Assembly: GCF_029784135.1 (NCBI RefSeq)
Contig: NC_073745.1
Location: 51,412,285-51,476,284, forward strand
Source of the DNA: Toxorhynchites rutilus septentrionalis
Taxonomy: Eukaryota; Arthropoda; Insecta; Diptera; Culicidae
Direction: 5' to 3'
Length of the DNA stretch: 64,000 bases
Shown here: positions 1 to 10,385 of the stretch, piece after piece
Layout of the letters: each line of letters opens with the position of its first letter
How positions within the stretch are numbered: the stretch's first letter is position 1
Notes under the pieces: model-generated
The model's database searches: none
The model's input: the letters and a program-made list of their open reading frames with translations, nothing else
What the model was told of the DNA's origin: nothing
Position numbers and translations under genes: made by a program

Positions 1-56
1 ATGACATTTCTTTTACGTTACGACAAAATATGTGAACGGAACAATTATCAAACGAT

Positions 57-102
57 TATTTTTACATTTTTACATTTTTACATTTACATTTTTTACATTT
101 CC
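57..102. repeat. Simple repeat of TTTTTACA type
   Basis: A short run of imperfect T-rich units ending in ACA, repeated about five times. It is low-complexity sequence with no visible coding or structural role. The rest of 1-380 shows no recognisable gene. Confidence 0.7.
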
Positions 103-379
103 CTCTAAAGGTTGCATCTCTCAAGTGTACGTACTTCTTGAACCGCGAATTCACTTGATTTGATGAATTTCAGGCACTCAGTTTCGATTTTGATATGTAC
201 GTCGAACGCATATTGTTTAATCATCGTTTGACAACGGAGAAGGAAAATCAAAAACAGAATCCGAGAGTATTGGGTACATCCCATTCTCAGTGATTCGCAC
301 GGCATGTATGTCGGATTCCAAAATTGAAAGCGAATTGAATTATCGATCAATAAACAATCGTCGTATGGTCAAAACTAGC

Positions 380-520
380 CAGTACTGATTAAACAGACGG
401 CCGATAGTTTGCCGACAAAACAGTTTGAATGCGGTTTGCCGATACTGAATCGGTGAAGTGTGCGCATATGCATGTCGCTTTGTACTGATTAAGTCGGCCA
501 GTCAAACTATCGGCCAACAA
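380..520. repeat. Short inverted repeat, possible MITE end pair
   Basis: The 13-mer GGCCGATAGTTTG at 399-411 has an exact reverse complement at 503-515. The words GTACTGATTAA occur in direct orientation beside each arm (about 382 and 482). The arms enclose about 90 bp without an ORF of note. It could be a small non-autonomous DNA element or a chance hairpin. No target duplication was recognised. Confidence 0.4.
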
Positions 521-544
521 AAGCCTGCAGTCTGCAGGGGCTTT

Positions 545-1115
545 TAGGGAAACACATTTCAATCGGAACAAAAAAAAAACCCCGACTTGCATGAATTTTC
601 AATGCCAATTTCCTCACGCTCCATGAATTTGAAGTCTGTGTTAAGGAAATATATTCCAGCCAGAACAAAAATACTCCTGACTTATAATGCCAGTTTCCCC
701 ACGCTCCTTTGAATTCAAGTCTACGTTAAGGAAACACATTAGAGTCGCAACAAAAATGCCCACGACTTACATGTATTCGCAATGCCAATTTCCCCACGCT
801 CCATTGATTTCAAGTCTACGTTAAGGAAACACATTAGAGTCGCAACAAAAATGCCCACGACTTACATGTATTCGCAATGCCAATTTCCCCACGCTCCATG
901 GATTTAAAGTCCGTGTTAGGGAAACACATTTCAGTCAGAACAAAAAGACCCCCGACTTTCATGTATTGGCAATGCCGATTTCTCCAAGGCTGCTTGGTTT
1001 TGAAGTCTGTGTTAGGTAACACATTTCGATGAGAACAAAAGTCCCCATACTTTCATGTATTTGCCATGCCGATTTCCCCAATGCTGCTTGATTTTGATGG
1101 CTGTGTTGGGGAAAC
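545..1115. repeat. Tandem array of a ~95-bp unit, about 5.5 copies
   Basis: The phrase AATGCC(A/G)(A/G)TTTC recurs at about 601, 686, 781, 876, 971 and 1065, a period of 94-95 bp with one 85-bp unit. Each unit also carries a 'GGAAACACATT' word and an 'ACAAAAA...CCC.GACTT.CATGTATT' stretch. The units at 781 and 876 are nearly identical, while the outer ones are more diverged. ORFs crossing it simply read the repeat and are not genes. Confidence 0.85.
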
Positions 1116-1411
1116 CGTCAATCGGGCCAATCAAAGCGAGGTAGTTAGGGCGTTTATATAACGCTTAACGTTTTACAGTAACTCAATTGATTATCTAATG
1201 AAAAATAACATTTTATTAATTGCGATAGATGCGTAGAAATATTCCCTATCAGTTGATGCAAACATCTTTCCGATCCAGTAAGAAATGCTCGAGTTATAAG
1301 CATTCGGAATCTTTCATTTTTTCTTGCATGTTCTGTGTTTAGGTTTTCATTTTACCCCCCATATACTCCGGTTAGACGTAGTCCCACGTCAAAATAGTTT
1401 GAACATATTTA

Positions 1412-2022
1412 TCGATACACCTTGGTAAGATGTATGTTCAGTATTTTTCATATTTTTGTCTCAAAGCTTTTGAGAATGGCGTAAAAAGACGAAAAGGTGC
1501 ATTGGTGCAGATCCTATGGTGTACCATATAAGGACTAAAATGTAGAGTACTACTGCCAAAATGTTTTATTTAGTACCCTATACAATATTTTTCATACAGC
1601 TGGTGTTTTGGTTTGGGGGACCTTTGGAAATATAAAACAAATATTTTTTTTAACCGCGCAACACTGAAAAAAATCACACATATCTAGAAAAGCCGTAGAA
1701 ACACATTTAAATATGAATTAGAGTAGTACTGAGTCTCACAAAAAAAAAATCACAAAAAAAAAATCAAAATTTGAATATTTTTTTAGTACTTAAATTTTTG
1801 ATGAAATTTTTTTTTGAAAATTTTTCTTGATAAACCGTGGTAAGATGCACATTCAGTATATTTTTTAAATTTTTATCTCAAAGCTTTTGAGGATGGCGTG
1901 ATATAAACGAAAAAGCACGTTTTTCACTATAGATACTATGTTAAATTACATAGGGGTTCAAATAAACCGCCAAAAATTCTTATTTAATATCCTATATAAT
2001 ATTTACCATACAGCTTCCTTAC
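1412..2022. repeat. Direct duplication of a ~190-bp AT-rich segment
   Basis: Segments 1412-1604 and 1828-2022 resemble each other along their length. Shared words include TTGGTAAGATG/GTGGTAAGATG, TCTCAAAGCTTTTGAG and CCATACAGCT/TCATACAGCT. They lie about 416 bp apart in the same orientation. The spacer is A/T-rich. This is probably a fragment of an unidentified interspersed repeat. No coding potential is visible. Confidence 0.6.
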
Positions 2023-2210
2023 CCGGCCAGGCCCTATGTAGTTTGTTAGTTTCAACACAGCTTACACATATATTACACATATATTGATGCCGGCAAGGAT
2101 GATATGAAAGAGTAGCGCGTCTGAGATTTAAGGCTAACCTTAGGCATAATTGAGTGTAACCATCGGATAATTTTGTCTCCGTTTCATCAACGCTGTCATC
2201 CTGTCATCAA

Positions 2211-3599
2211 ATCTGGTGGGGTGCCCATCCAGGAGACCTCATTCAGTTGTACAAAACAACGATATTGTCAGTGTTAGAATATGGCAGTTTTTGCTTCCGA
2301 TCAGCTGCCAGGATTCATATTCTCAAGCTGGAGAGAATACAATATCGTTGCTTGCGTATAGCCATGGGGTGTTTGCATTCGACACATACGATGAGTCTCG
2401 AAGTTTTGGCAGGAGTACCCCCGCTTACTCTTCGGTTCACAGAATTATCCTACAGATTTCTCATCCGTTGCAAGATCATGAATCCATTGGTGATTGATAA
2501 CTTCGAAAATCTACTCCAGCTGACTCCTCAGTCAAGTTTTATGTCTTTATACCATGAGTACCTTACCCACGACGTGCACCCTTCACCATGCATCTCCAAC
2601 CAAGTTTGTTTCCCATACTTTTGCAATTCCTCTGTTATTTTTGATCTGTCCATGCGACAAAAAATCCATGGAATACCAGATCACCTACGCTCCAATGTTA
2701 TTCCGTCGATATTTTCGGCAGAATATGGGAAAGTTAGATCTGATAAAATGTTCTTTACTGACGGTTCATTCATAAACGGGTCCACTGGCTTCGGCATCTT
2801 CAATGAAAATTCCAGTGCCTCTTTCAAACTCAAAGATTCTTGTTCCGTGTATGTCGCAGAAATGGGTGCGATATACTATGCTCTAGGGATCATTGAAACA
2901 CTGCCCATCGACCATTATTTTATTTTTTCAGACAGTCTCAGCTCAATAGAGGCAATCCGCTCAATGAAAGTTGATAAACGCTCATCTTATTTCCTAACAA
3001 GAATAAGACATCTATTGAGTGTTTTGGTCGAAAAATTATTCAAGATTACCTTAGCATGGGTTCCCTCTCATTGCTCGATTCCGGGGAATGAGAAAGCGGA
3101 CTCGCTAGCTAAGGTGGGCGCTTCAGAAGGCACACTTTTTGAAAGGCAAATTGCCTATAATGAATTTTTTCACATTCCTCGTCAGGACACACTCGTTAGT
3201 TGGCAGCGCATGTGGAGTGAAGATGAGTTCGGTCGTTGGTTACACACGATTATCCCTAAGGTCTCGACGAGTGCATGGTTTAAGGGATTGAATGTAGGTC
3301 GTGATTTCATTCGCGTGATATCTCGGCTTATGTCCAATCACTACAACCTAAACGCGCATCTCTATCGCATTGGGCTCGCAGCAAACAATCTTTGTGATTG
3401 TGGCGATGGCTACCACGACATCGAGCATGTTGTCTGGTCGTGTATCCGGTTCCATGCTGTTCGCTCTCAGCTCTCTAGAGCACTGAGAGCAAAAGGCAGA
3501 CAATCGGATATCCCCGTCCGGGATATCTTAGGGAGCCGGGATCCTGATCTTCTGCTTCATCTATACCTGTTCCTCAGAAACGCCGATGTCAACGTTTAA
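2211..3599 (+). pseudogene. 5'-truncated I-clade LINE ORF2: end of RT, RNase H and C-terminal Cys/His motif
   Basis: This open frame (ORF 2247-3599, frame open back to about 2211) is the C-terminal third of a non-LTR retrotransposon polymerase. It matches the C-terminal part of the element at 61041-63380 closely. The RNase H fold shows its acidic residues: FFTDGS (about residue 170), AEMGAIYYAL (205), SDSLSSIEA (228) and GNEKADSLAK (283). A Cys/His cluster CDCGDGYHDIEHVVWSC follows near residue 386. The RT catalytic region and the endonuclease are absent. The similarity begins abruptly at a WWGAHP word, as expected of 5' truncation during target-primed reverse transcription. RNase H together with the C-terminal zinc motif points to the I clade. 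The remaining reading frame is unbroken, so the insertion may be fairly young, but it cannot transpose itself. Confidence 0.85.
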
Positions 3600-4107
3600 T
3601 GATGTTTCCTTCGTTGTGTCCCCGTTTCATATCCCTCCTAGCGATCGATAAACTTTTACTTAGTCGCGGCAATACATACACACACTCTTTACAGATGCAC
3701 GGGCCAAAGGTTGTGCAGTCCACTGATCATTCAACAAGAGCCAAAGGTTGTACCGCTCATGACAACTCTACACGAACTGATGATTGCGCCGGCTAGTGAC
3801 CATTCTATCCTGGATTCCTCGAGTCGAGAAAGACGCACCACGCTAGATATGGGGTACAGACTAGGGAGCGTTGCTGATTAATGGTCAGCTGCATCCCAAT
3901 AGGAAGTAGCCCGTGTCGGGCACACGTATAGAGCATCGAAGACTGCAACATACCAATTATGAGAACACTTGTAATACTAACCTCGAGCCAACCGCGAGTA
4001 ATCGGTTACATATTACTAACATAGTTGTAAGACAAAATATTTCAAAATATTGGACTCCCGGCCCCGTCAGGCTAACGCCACATGTGCCTTAATAAAAAAT
4101 ATATTTT
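3600..4107 (+). mobile_element. Probable 3' UTR of the truncated I-clade LINE
   Basis: Non-coding sequence directly follows the LINE stop codon. It contains short internal repeats (GGGCCAAAGGTTGT and GAGCCAAAGGTTGT) and ends in an A-rich AATAAAAAATA stretch at about 4090-4105, a plausible LINE 3' end. The boundary is inferred because no target-site duplication was found. Confidence 0.45.
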
Positions 4108-5300
4108 GGGAACGCTGTCAGTTAACGGTGACACTCTGACAGTCTAACGAAAAAAATCGTTGAAATATATAAACGACTTGTTAGTTTCGCACATACAGTG
4201 AATGTGACTGCAAGGATGGTTCCAATCGTATCAACGAGCGCTCGTTACATTCTCTTATTGATTCATTCAACGCACACAATAATATGTTTTAAATCACTCA
4301 TGAAACAGAAAACTGACGTGTCAACGAAAACACTGAATGAACACAGCGTGAGAGTCATCGTTTGGTATGTGCGCGTGTTCATCGATGCTCGCTTGTATCA
4401 TTTAATGATTCGTTCGTTAGTTTCTGCTGTCGCTTTACTTTCGTTTCCTGATCCGATTGGGTGCTTAGCCTCGGAGCTTTGGATCGAATCGCTTTGTGAT
4501 AGAGTGGTGTCGCTCTCAGAGAAGAATTGAATCGCAAGGCAAAAATGCGATGCGATGAAAATATAACTTTTCGATGTGCTAATGCTCGCAGGTGCGCACC
4601 TAACAGTTGTCGTCTAAAAACTTTTAAAATGAAAGCCAATAGGGTTCAGTTTGCTTACCAAATAGTAACTATATATAACCTTCGAAACGCAATTTATAAA
4701 TACTTCGAGTTTTGCTTGTCCAATATTTATTATAATACAAATTGTCAAATGCGGACTTTTCGGCACAAATTTGCAGCCTATGGGGAAAACGATCGCACTT
4801 ATTGAAATAAACTTGTATCAAAATCAATGATTTATCATTAGTAGCGTGTGTAGGCATCATCTAAGAGGGAATGGGTAGTTGATTACTTGCTGGCTAGACT
4901 TATTTGTTGTAAATTTCGGAAAGGCATACGATGCATCCTCATGAAGCTAGATCTCGTCCCTCTAGTTTTGTAACTTGGTTGTATCCACGCTGGACTTTGA
5001 TGGCTTTCGCAAAAACACCAAATCTTCGAAGAAATCGTTTTGTCCAATGGTCTGCAATGGATGATCAGTTTCTCAGACTGCTCACTCTCGACTAGAGATG
5101 AAACGGAATGTTGATTTTATTTTCACTCCGGATGATAAAATTTTCCGGATAATCGAATCATAAAAAATTAAAAGGAAATCTCCCGGTAAACGTAAAATAA
5201 CTATGATTTGCACTGACTTATTTGTATAATGCAGTATCTTAGCCACAAATTGACTAGCGCCCCATAAGGGAGCAGTAATGTTTTGAAATTCGAAAAAAAA
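4108..5300. other. Intergenic stretch with no recognised gene
   Basis: Overlapping ORFs of 86-110 codons on both strands (about 4198-4805) show no recognisable domain and look like chance frames. Nothing else was identified. The segment from about 5100 onward has the 'ccggataatcgaat' wording seen at pogo-element ends, so part of it may belong to the relic to the right. Confidence 0.5.
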
Positions 5301-6354
5301 ATCATTCCCTTGTTACAGCTCATGAACCGAAATATTATTCAAATGATCAAGTCCGAATACAAGCAAAAGTTTGGTATCCAGGAGCCAAGGAGAGGTCGAT
5401 GAGATGGTTAACCGAATCAACATTAGGGATGCTATGTTTTGGGTGGCCGAGGTACCGACTGATTGCATTGTGAAGTCAAGGAAAATGTTGATATCCCGTT
5501 GTTGGCTGTAAAAGAACGCATGAACGCATTAACGGCGATTTTATGGTTTTCGGAAGACTCAAACTTTGGCGTCTTTACGACAATAGTAAGTTAAGTCTGA
5601 ATGAGCTAAAATGGTGTATAGTGTAATTGTTCGAGGTAATCAATACTTTTCAGGAAGTCCCATTCGTAAATTTGAGATGACCATTCTCACTGGAACTCTA
5701 ATGCACATCGTTACTCATGAATTTATTTTCAAACCGAAATAAATAATAATTTGCAAGAAAAAAATTAAATTAAATTAAATCTATTCTGCGATAATATCGT
5801 AACATATGAAGATGCTAAATAGACATCTTTTAAGAATCCAATAAATCAAAGACTATCCAAGCGGATTCAAAGATTTATCACTTATTTTGTATTTTTTGCA
5901 ACAATTTCAACACTCCTACCCCAACTTTTACTTTTCTTTACTACATCCATGATTATTCGAAAGATCATATTATCTATGATGCCCTGTGGATTACCGAATT
6001 ACAACATACTAAACAGACCCTGCTCATCCTAACTACATCCATGTTTCATTAAATTATCATATTAGGTATGTTTAAATATTAAATCGATGTATTCATTTAA
6101 ATTTGGAATTTCCAACGTATATAAATCTACTGCAGATAATCGAAACTAGTTGTATTGACCAACCCCTTTTACAGTCCTCTCCTCTATCTAGCTTCGTACA
6201 AATTTGTTCAAATAATCATATTTATAAAGTATATTAACAAATTACTCAAAATTTTCGATACAAAAAAAATCAAAACCAAAATACTCCGGATGATAGAGTC
6301 TAAAATTCCGAATATTCGAGCCTCCGGATAATCGAGTCCGACCTGTACTTACTC
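5301..6354 (+). pseudogene. Pogo/Tigger-type transposon relic
   Basis: Frame-by-frame reading of about 5306-5520 gives fragments such as LMNRNIIQMIKSEYKQKF and NIRDAMFWVAE. These resemble the C-terminal part of CENP-B-like DDE transposases of the pogo/Tigger group ('MDQ.VI...K..Y' then 'DA..W...AW'). The reading is broken by stops and frameshifts. The right end near 6330-6354 reads ATAATCGAGTCCGACCTGTA, which resembles the terminal repeat of the MITE at 53507-53998. The left terminal repeat and N-terminal DNA-binding domain were not found. Seen: the fragments and the terminal wording. Inferred: that they belong to one element. Confidence 0.5.
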
Positions 6355-6969
6355 TTTCTTAACTAATATTAAAATTATTTCAATATATCCCCAAAAAATC
6401 ATAATTGTAACCTTTTCTGTTATTAAGTTCTTAACAGAAGAAAATCTGTTCAACATTCCTTGCAGAAAACGTGATACTCTATTAATATGTGTTCTTCAAC
6501 TTCACTCAGTTTTTAAAGTCAATTAGTTCATCCTCTTTAAAACAAAATTATTGGTTGTCGGCCTGGGAGACCATTTGCGCGAGTATATTAGGGTTAAAAA
6601 CAGGTTAAAAACGTTTTGTTGGGAAAAGTAATGGACATAATCTGGAACGTAACGTTATTTGATTGTGTGGAAAGTTCTTTCGGATTTACATTAGATCTTC
6701 ATTTCTTTTCTGAAGAAACATTCCGCAAAAACTGAAATATGTATATTCGGAAGATTATTGTATCGTATTTATTTTCCATCGATTGGTGAAACGCTATACT
6801 CCATGCGAAAACTGATAAATATTGACCATCCGGATAACAGAAAAATTCTTGCTATCAACCAGACTTTTTTATTCGATGTTTTCTTCTTTACGTTAGCCAT
6901 GTGGTCCTGATCTTTTGTCGTTAAAAGTTACCTACTGGCGGTTTTCCAATTTCCTTTAATGCTGCAAAC
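6355..6969. other. AT-rich spacer with no recognised feature
   Basis: No ORF of note and no inverted or tandem repeat was recognised between the pogo relic and the Jockey-type LINE. Confidence 0.5.
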
Positions 6970-6990
6970 AAACAAAAACTAGTAACATCT

Positions 6991-7566
6991 TTGCTGGACT
7001 GCTATAATACCGCTGATCTTCAGCAATTGAATGGGGTCTTCAATGACAACAACAGATTACTCGATCTTTGTTTCGTCAGCCGCGAACTTGCCTCTAATTG
7101 CGCGGTTCTTGAGGCACTCGAACCACTAGTCAAACGATGCAGACATCATCCACCTCTGCAAGTAACATTACGTTTCCGTCAGGCTTGTTCGTTTCGTAGT
7201 ACAATAGACACCGTTTCCTACGATTATCGTAAAGCTGACTTCGAGGGAATGATCGCTTTTTTTGATCATATCAACTGGGACGATGAATTTCGGGAATGTG
7301 ACGCGAAAGCAGCCTCATCCGTTTTTTCGAATATTGTTGTTTATGCAATCGATCAGTTCGCACCAAAGAAAATTCTGTCCCCACCTATTAACCCACCTTG
7401 GTCCAATCTTCGACTGATGCGACTAAAGTCATATAAACGTGCTGCTTTAAAGAAATTTTGCAAACAGCGTACGGTCGTGTCAAAACGGAATTATAACAAC
7501 GCCAACAAACAGTATAAGCGACTTAACAATCGGCTTTACCAAGCCCATCAACGTTATGTGGACTAG
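6991..7566 (+). pseudogene. Jockey-type LINE ORF2, endonuclease C-terminus and linker
   Basis: The 191-codon frame contains NRLLDLCFVS and a HHPPLQ segment, corresponding to the end of an AP-type endonuclease (the usual position of the SDH motif). A basic linker of the sort that precedes the RT domain follows. It stops at 7564-7566. The same frame resumes at about 7810 with a segment reading NPKSFWRHVNDQRKE, typical of the pre-RT region. The two pieces are parts of one gene split by a 243-bp insertion. Confidence 0.7.
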
Positions 7567-7809
7567 CCATTTACTGACCTGCAACAACACGTCCACATGA
7601 CTTGCCTTGTAAACGAAGACTGTCCGAATCGAGGCTTCATCCGATCATTATAATCCCGAACCTGAACGATGTATAGCAACGGAGCGAACTCGCTAGAAGC
7701 CGAGCAATATGCCAGCGGTTGAGTGCTGAGTGGATAGAGTGCCGTCACTCACACACTAGTCTGATGCATGTTGCGTAATTATTGAATAGGCTAACTCATA
7801 CCACACAAA

Positions 7810-7971
7810 CGTGAACTTCAAAACAAGCTTGAAGTGAATCCGAAAAGTTTCTGGAGACACGTGAATGATCAACGGAAAGAGTCAGGGTTACCTTCTTCTA
7901 TGTTCAATGCAGATCAAGAGGCAACGGATACTGTGGGAATTGCTGATCTGTTCCGGTCGCAGTTTATGCGG
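7810..7971 (+). pseudogene. Jockey-type LINE ORF2, pre-RT segment
   Basis: In the same frame as the upstream piece, this stretch carries the 'NPKSFW..V' and 'IADLFRSQF' words that precede the RT fingers in Jockey-type LINEs. It is cut by the MITE that begins at about 7972. Coding similarity resumes beyond 8592 with FSSVFVNEHL. Confidence 0.65.
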
Positions 7972-8592
7972 GCGCTACACGATTCGTCCAACGTTTCACT
8001 CGAATGTTGGACTCAAACATTTGACTCGATGAATCGACAAATGTTGTGACGAATGTGCTGCTACACGGTGAAGTGAATGTTCGATTCAATGCAATCGGTC
8101 CAAACAATCGGCGAGTATTTGGATCGAATGTTTATTGTTTTTATTTACCACCAAAAACGTTAGGAAACTGGATGACGATGCGCGTATTGAAATTGCTGCC
8201 GTAGCGATGGTACTGATATCGGGCTGTGAATTAAAAAAAAATCAACATTATTAAACTGCAATATTTTGCCGAATATTTTGCAATTTATGAACCAATTTCA
8301 TAGTTCCTTCATCTAAAACTTGTAAACAAACCAATCTGTCAAAGTTAGATTCGTGTTAGATTCGTGTCGTGTAGCGGTGTATCGAATGTCATCGAGTGTC
8401 GAATCAACGAATGACAAAAATTCTATGACTCGTGCCACTCGCGTTGGAAGGTTATCCACAACGAACGGATTACCTTCTAACGCGAATAGTCGACGCTCGA
8501 CATTGGAGGCTCGTAGCTCGTCAGTCGACTACACGATGCGTCGAATCATCGAGCGTCCAGCATTCGAGGGTGTTCGTAGCATCGTGTAGCGC
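7972..8592. mobile_element. MITE with long imperfect terminal inverted repeats inside the LINE
   Basis: The left end GCGCTACACGAT (7972-7983) is matched in reverse complement by ATCGTGTAGCGC (8581-8592). Behind these perfect 12-bp ends the arms stay similar, both carrying CTCGAATG(T/C)TGGAC words. Internal copies of the CTACACG and TCGAATG words are scattered along the element. No transposase is encoded. It splits the LINE ORF between RSQF and FSSVFV, so it inserted after the LINE. No clean target duplication was identified, so the superfamily is undecided. Confidence 0.7.
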
Positions 8593-10222
8593 TGGCTTTA
8601 GCAGTGTTTTCGTCAACGAACATTTGTCTAGAGACCATATATCAGCTGCCGCTAGTGAGGTTCCTATACATCGTGACATTGGGTCGCATCCGCCAATTTC
8701 GGGTGATGATGTACGGAAAGCTAGCCTCCGTCTCAAGAATTCTGTCTCCGTTGGTCCAGACGGAATATCTTCGCTCGTCATTAAGAATTGCATTGAAGTT
8801 TTGTTCTCACCATTAGCATCGATCTTCAACCTCTCGTTGAATTCTGGAATTTTCCCCGAGATCTGGAAGTTCTCGTTCGTTTTTCCTATATTCAAAAAGG
8901 GTGATAAGCAATCGGTTACGAACTATCGCGGTATCGCTGCTTTATGTGCAGTCTCTAAACTATTTGAGCTGTTGGTGCTGGATTATTTGAAGTACAATTG
9001 TTCCAGCTACATTGCCTCCGAGCAACACGGGTTTATGCCGAAGAGATCTACTGCTACAAATCTCGTACAATACACCTCTTCAATCATACGCGAGATGGTA
9101 AAGGGACATCAAGTCGACGCTATTTACACCGATCTCTCGGCTGCATTTGATAAAATTAATCATGACATTGCAATTGCCAAATTAGAGTTACTTGGCTTCC
9201 ACGGTTCTCTTCTTCATTGGCTTCGCTCATATCTTACCGGTCGACATATGGCAGTAAAAATAGGTGATCATATTTCCGAATCGTTTCCAGTATCTTCTGG
9301 CGTGCCTCAGGGTAGTCACCTAGGACCCTTCATCTTTTTACTCTATTTGAACGACGTTCATTTTTCTATTCGTTGCATGAAGCTGTCTTACGCCGACGAT
9401 TTCAAATTGTATTCTGTTATAAAGGGCCTAGGTGACGCTTTATTTCTGCAGCAGCAGTTATACGCTTTCGCTGATCGGTGTCACACGAACAGAATGGTGC
9501 TAAACGCCTCAAAATGTGCAGTTATCACGTTCTGCAGGAAAAAATCGCCAATCTGTTTCGCATATTGCCTGACGGATCATATTATCAATCGTGAGTCAAG
9601 CATCAAAGACTTGGGTGTCATACTTGATTCGAAACTAACCTTTAAGGATCAGGTTGTTTATGTTTCCGCCAAGGCGTCAAGTCAACTCGGTTTCATATTT
9701 CGGTTCGCCAAAGAATTCAGGAATGTTTCTTGTTTGAAAGCTCTCTACTCATCTTTGGTTCGCTCAACACTGGAGTACTGCTCGGTAGTATGGGCTCCTT
9801 TTTACGGTAACAGTGTGAATCGCATCGAATCCATCCAACGAAAATTCGTACGGTTTGCTCTTCGTTGGTTACCTTGGAGGAATCGGCTCAATGTTCCAGA
9901 TTATAAATGCCGATGCATTTTGATGGACCTACAGTTACTAAGCGTTCGCCGCGACGTTTCAAAATCTATATTTATCGCTGATCTGTTGCGGTCTGATATT
10001 GATTGTGGTGCATTATTGCAACAACTGAACATCAACATCAGACGCGTGAATCTACGTTCTTACTATTTTTTAAACGTCCCAGTCTTTCGCACGAACTACG
10101 GTGCAAATGAGCCGATAACCGGCATGTGCAAGGCGTTCAATAAGTGTTACAATTGTTTCGATTTCAATGTGTCCCGTGTTAGGCTTAAGAATTTGTTTTA
10201 CGGTGTTTTTCTTATTAATTGA
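8593..10222 (+). pseudogene. Jockey-type LINE reverse transcriptase domain
   Basis: This open frame contains the RT core in order: GPDGISSLVIK, NYRGIAALCAVSKLFE (about 8920-8970), a DLSAAFDKINHD block (D of motif A), SSGVPQGSHLGP (about 9295) and the catalytic SYADDFKLY (about 9388). A C-terminal region without RNase H follows, ending at 10222. The ORF upstream of 8593 (from 8432) reads the inserted MITE and is not part of the protein. The frame differs from the pre-RT segment because the MITE length is not a multiple of three. The RT itself looks unbroken. Confidence 0.85.
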
Positions 10223-10385
10223 TTGTTTTTGTATCCAGACCTTTTTTAATGTGTTCACGTTTAGTTTATGATTAGGTTTAAGTAAATGTATCTGTAGGAT
10301 TTTATGTAGTCTGTTGATACCTAAAAGATGAGGTTTTGCGCCCACTTTGTGGGCTTTTCCCTCCAATAAAGAACATTAAAGAAAA

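Larger units (their letters stand above)
6970..10385 (+). mobile_element. Decayed Jockey/CR1-type LINE carrying two insertions
   Basis: One non-LTR element runs from the C-terminal part of its endonuclease (about 6991) through the reverse transcriptase (to 10222) to a 3' end with AATAAAGAACATTAAAG at about 10362-10380. Its coding sequence is interrupted at about 7566-7809 by unassigned DNA (243 bp) and at about 7972-8592 by a MITE. The lack of RNase H and the short C-terminus fit the Jockey/CR1 side of LINE diversity. The 5' part (ORF1 and most of the endonuclease) is missing, a usual 5' truncation. Confidence 0.8.

Noticed and set aside
545..1115. CRISPR-like array
   Set aside because: The whole 95-bp unit repeats with no unique spacers, and the genome is eukaryotic.
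4198..4805. Overlapping 86-110-codon ORFs on both strands
   Set aside because: No domain, no splice or promoter context and mutual overlap; consistent with chance frames.
8353..8592. ORF start of the Jockey RT frame at 8432
   Set aside because: The first ~53 codons translate the inserted MITE; LINE similarity starts only after 8592.
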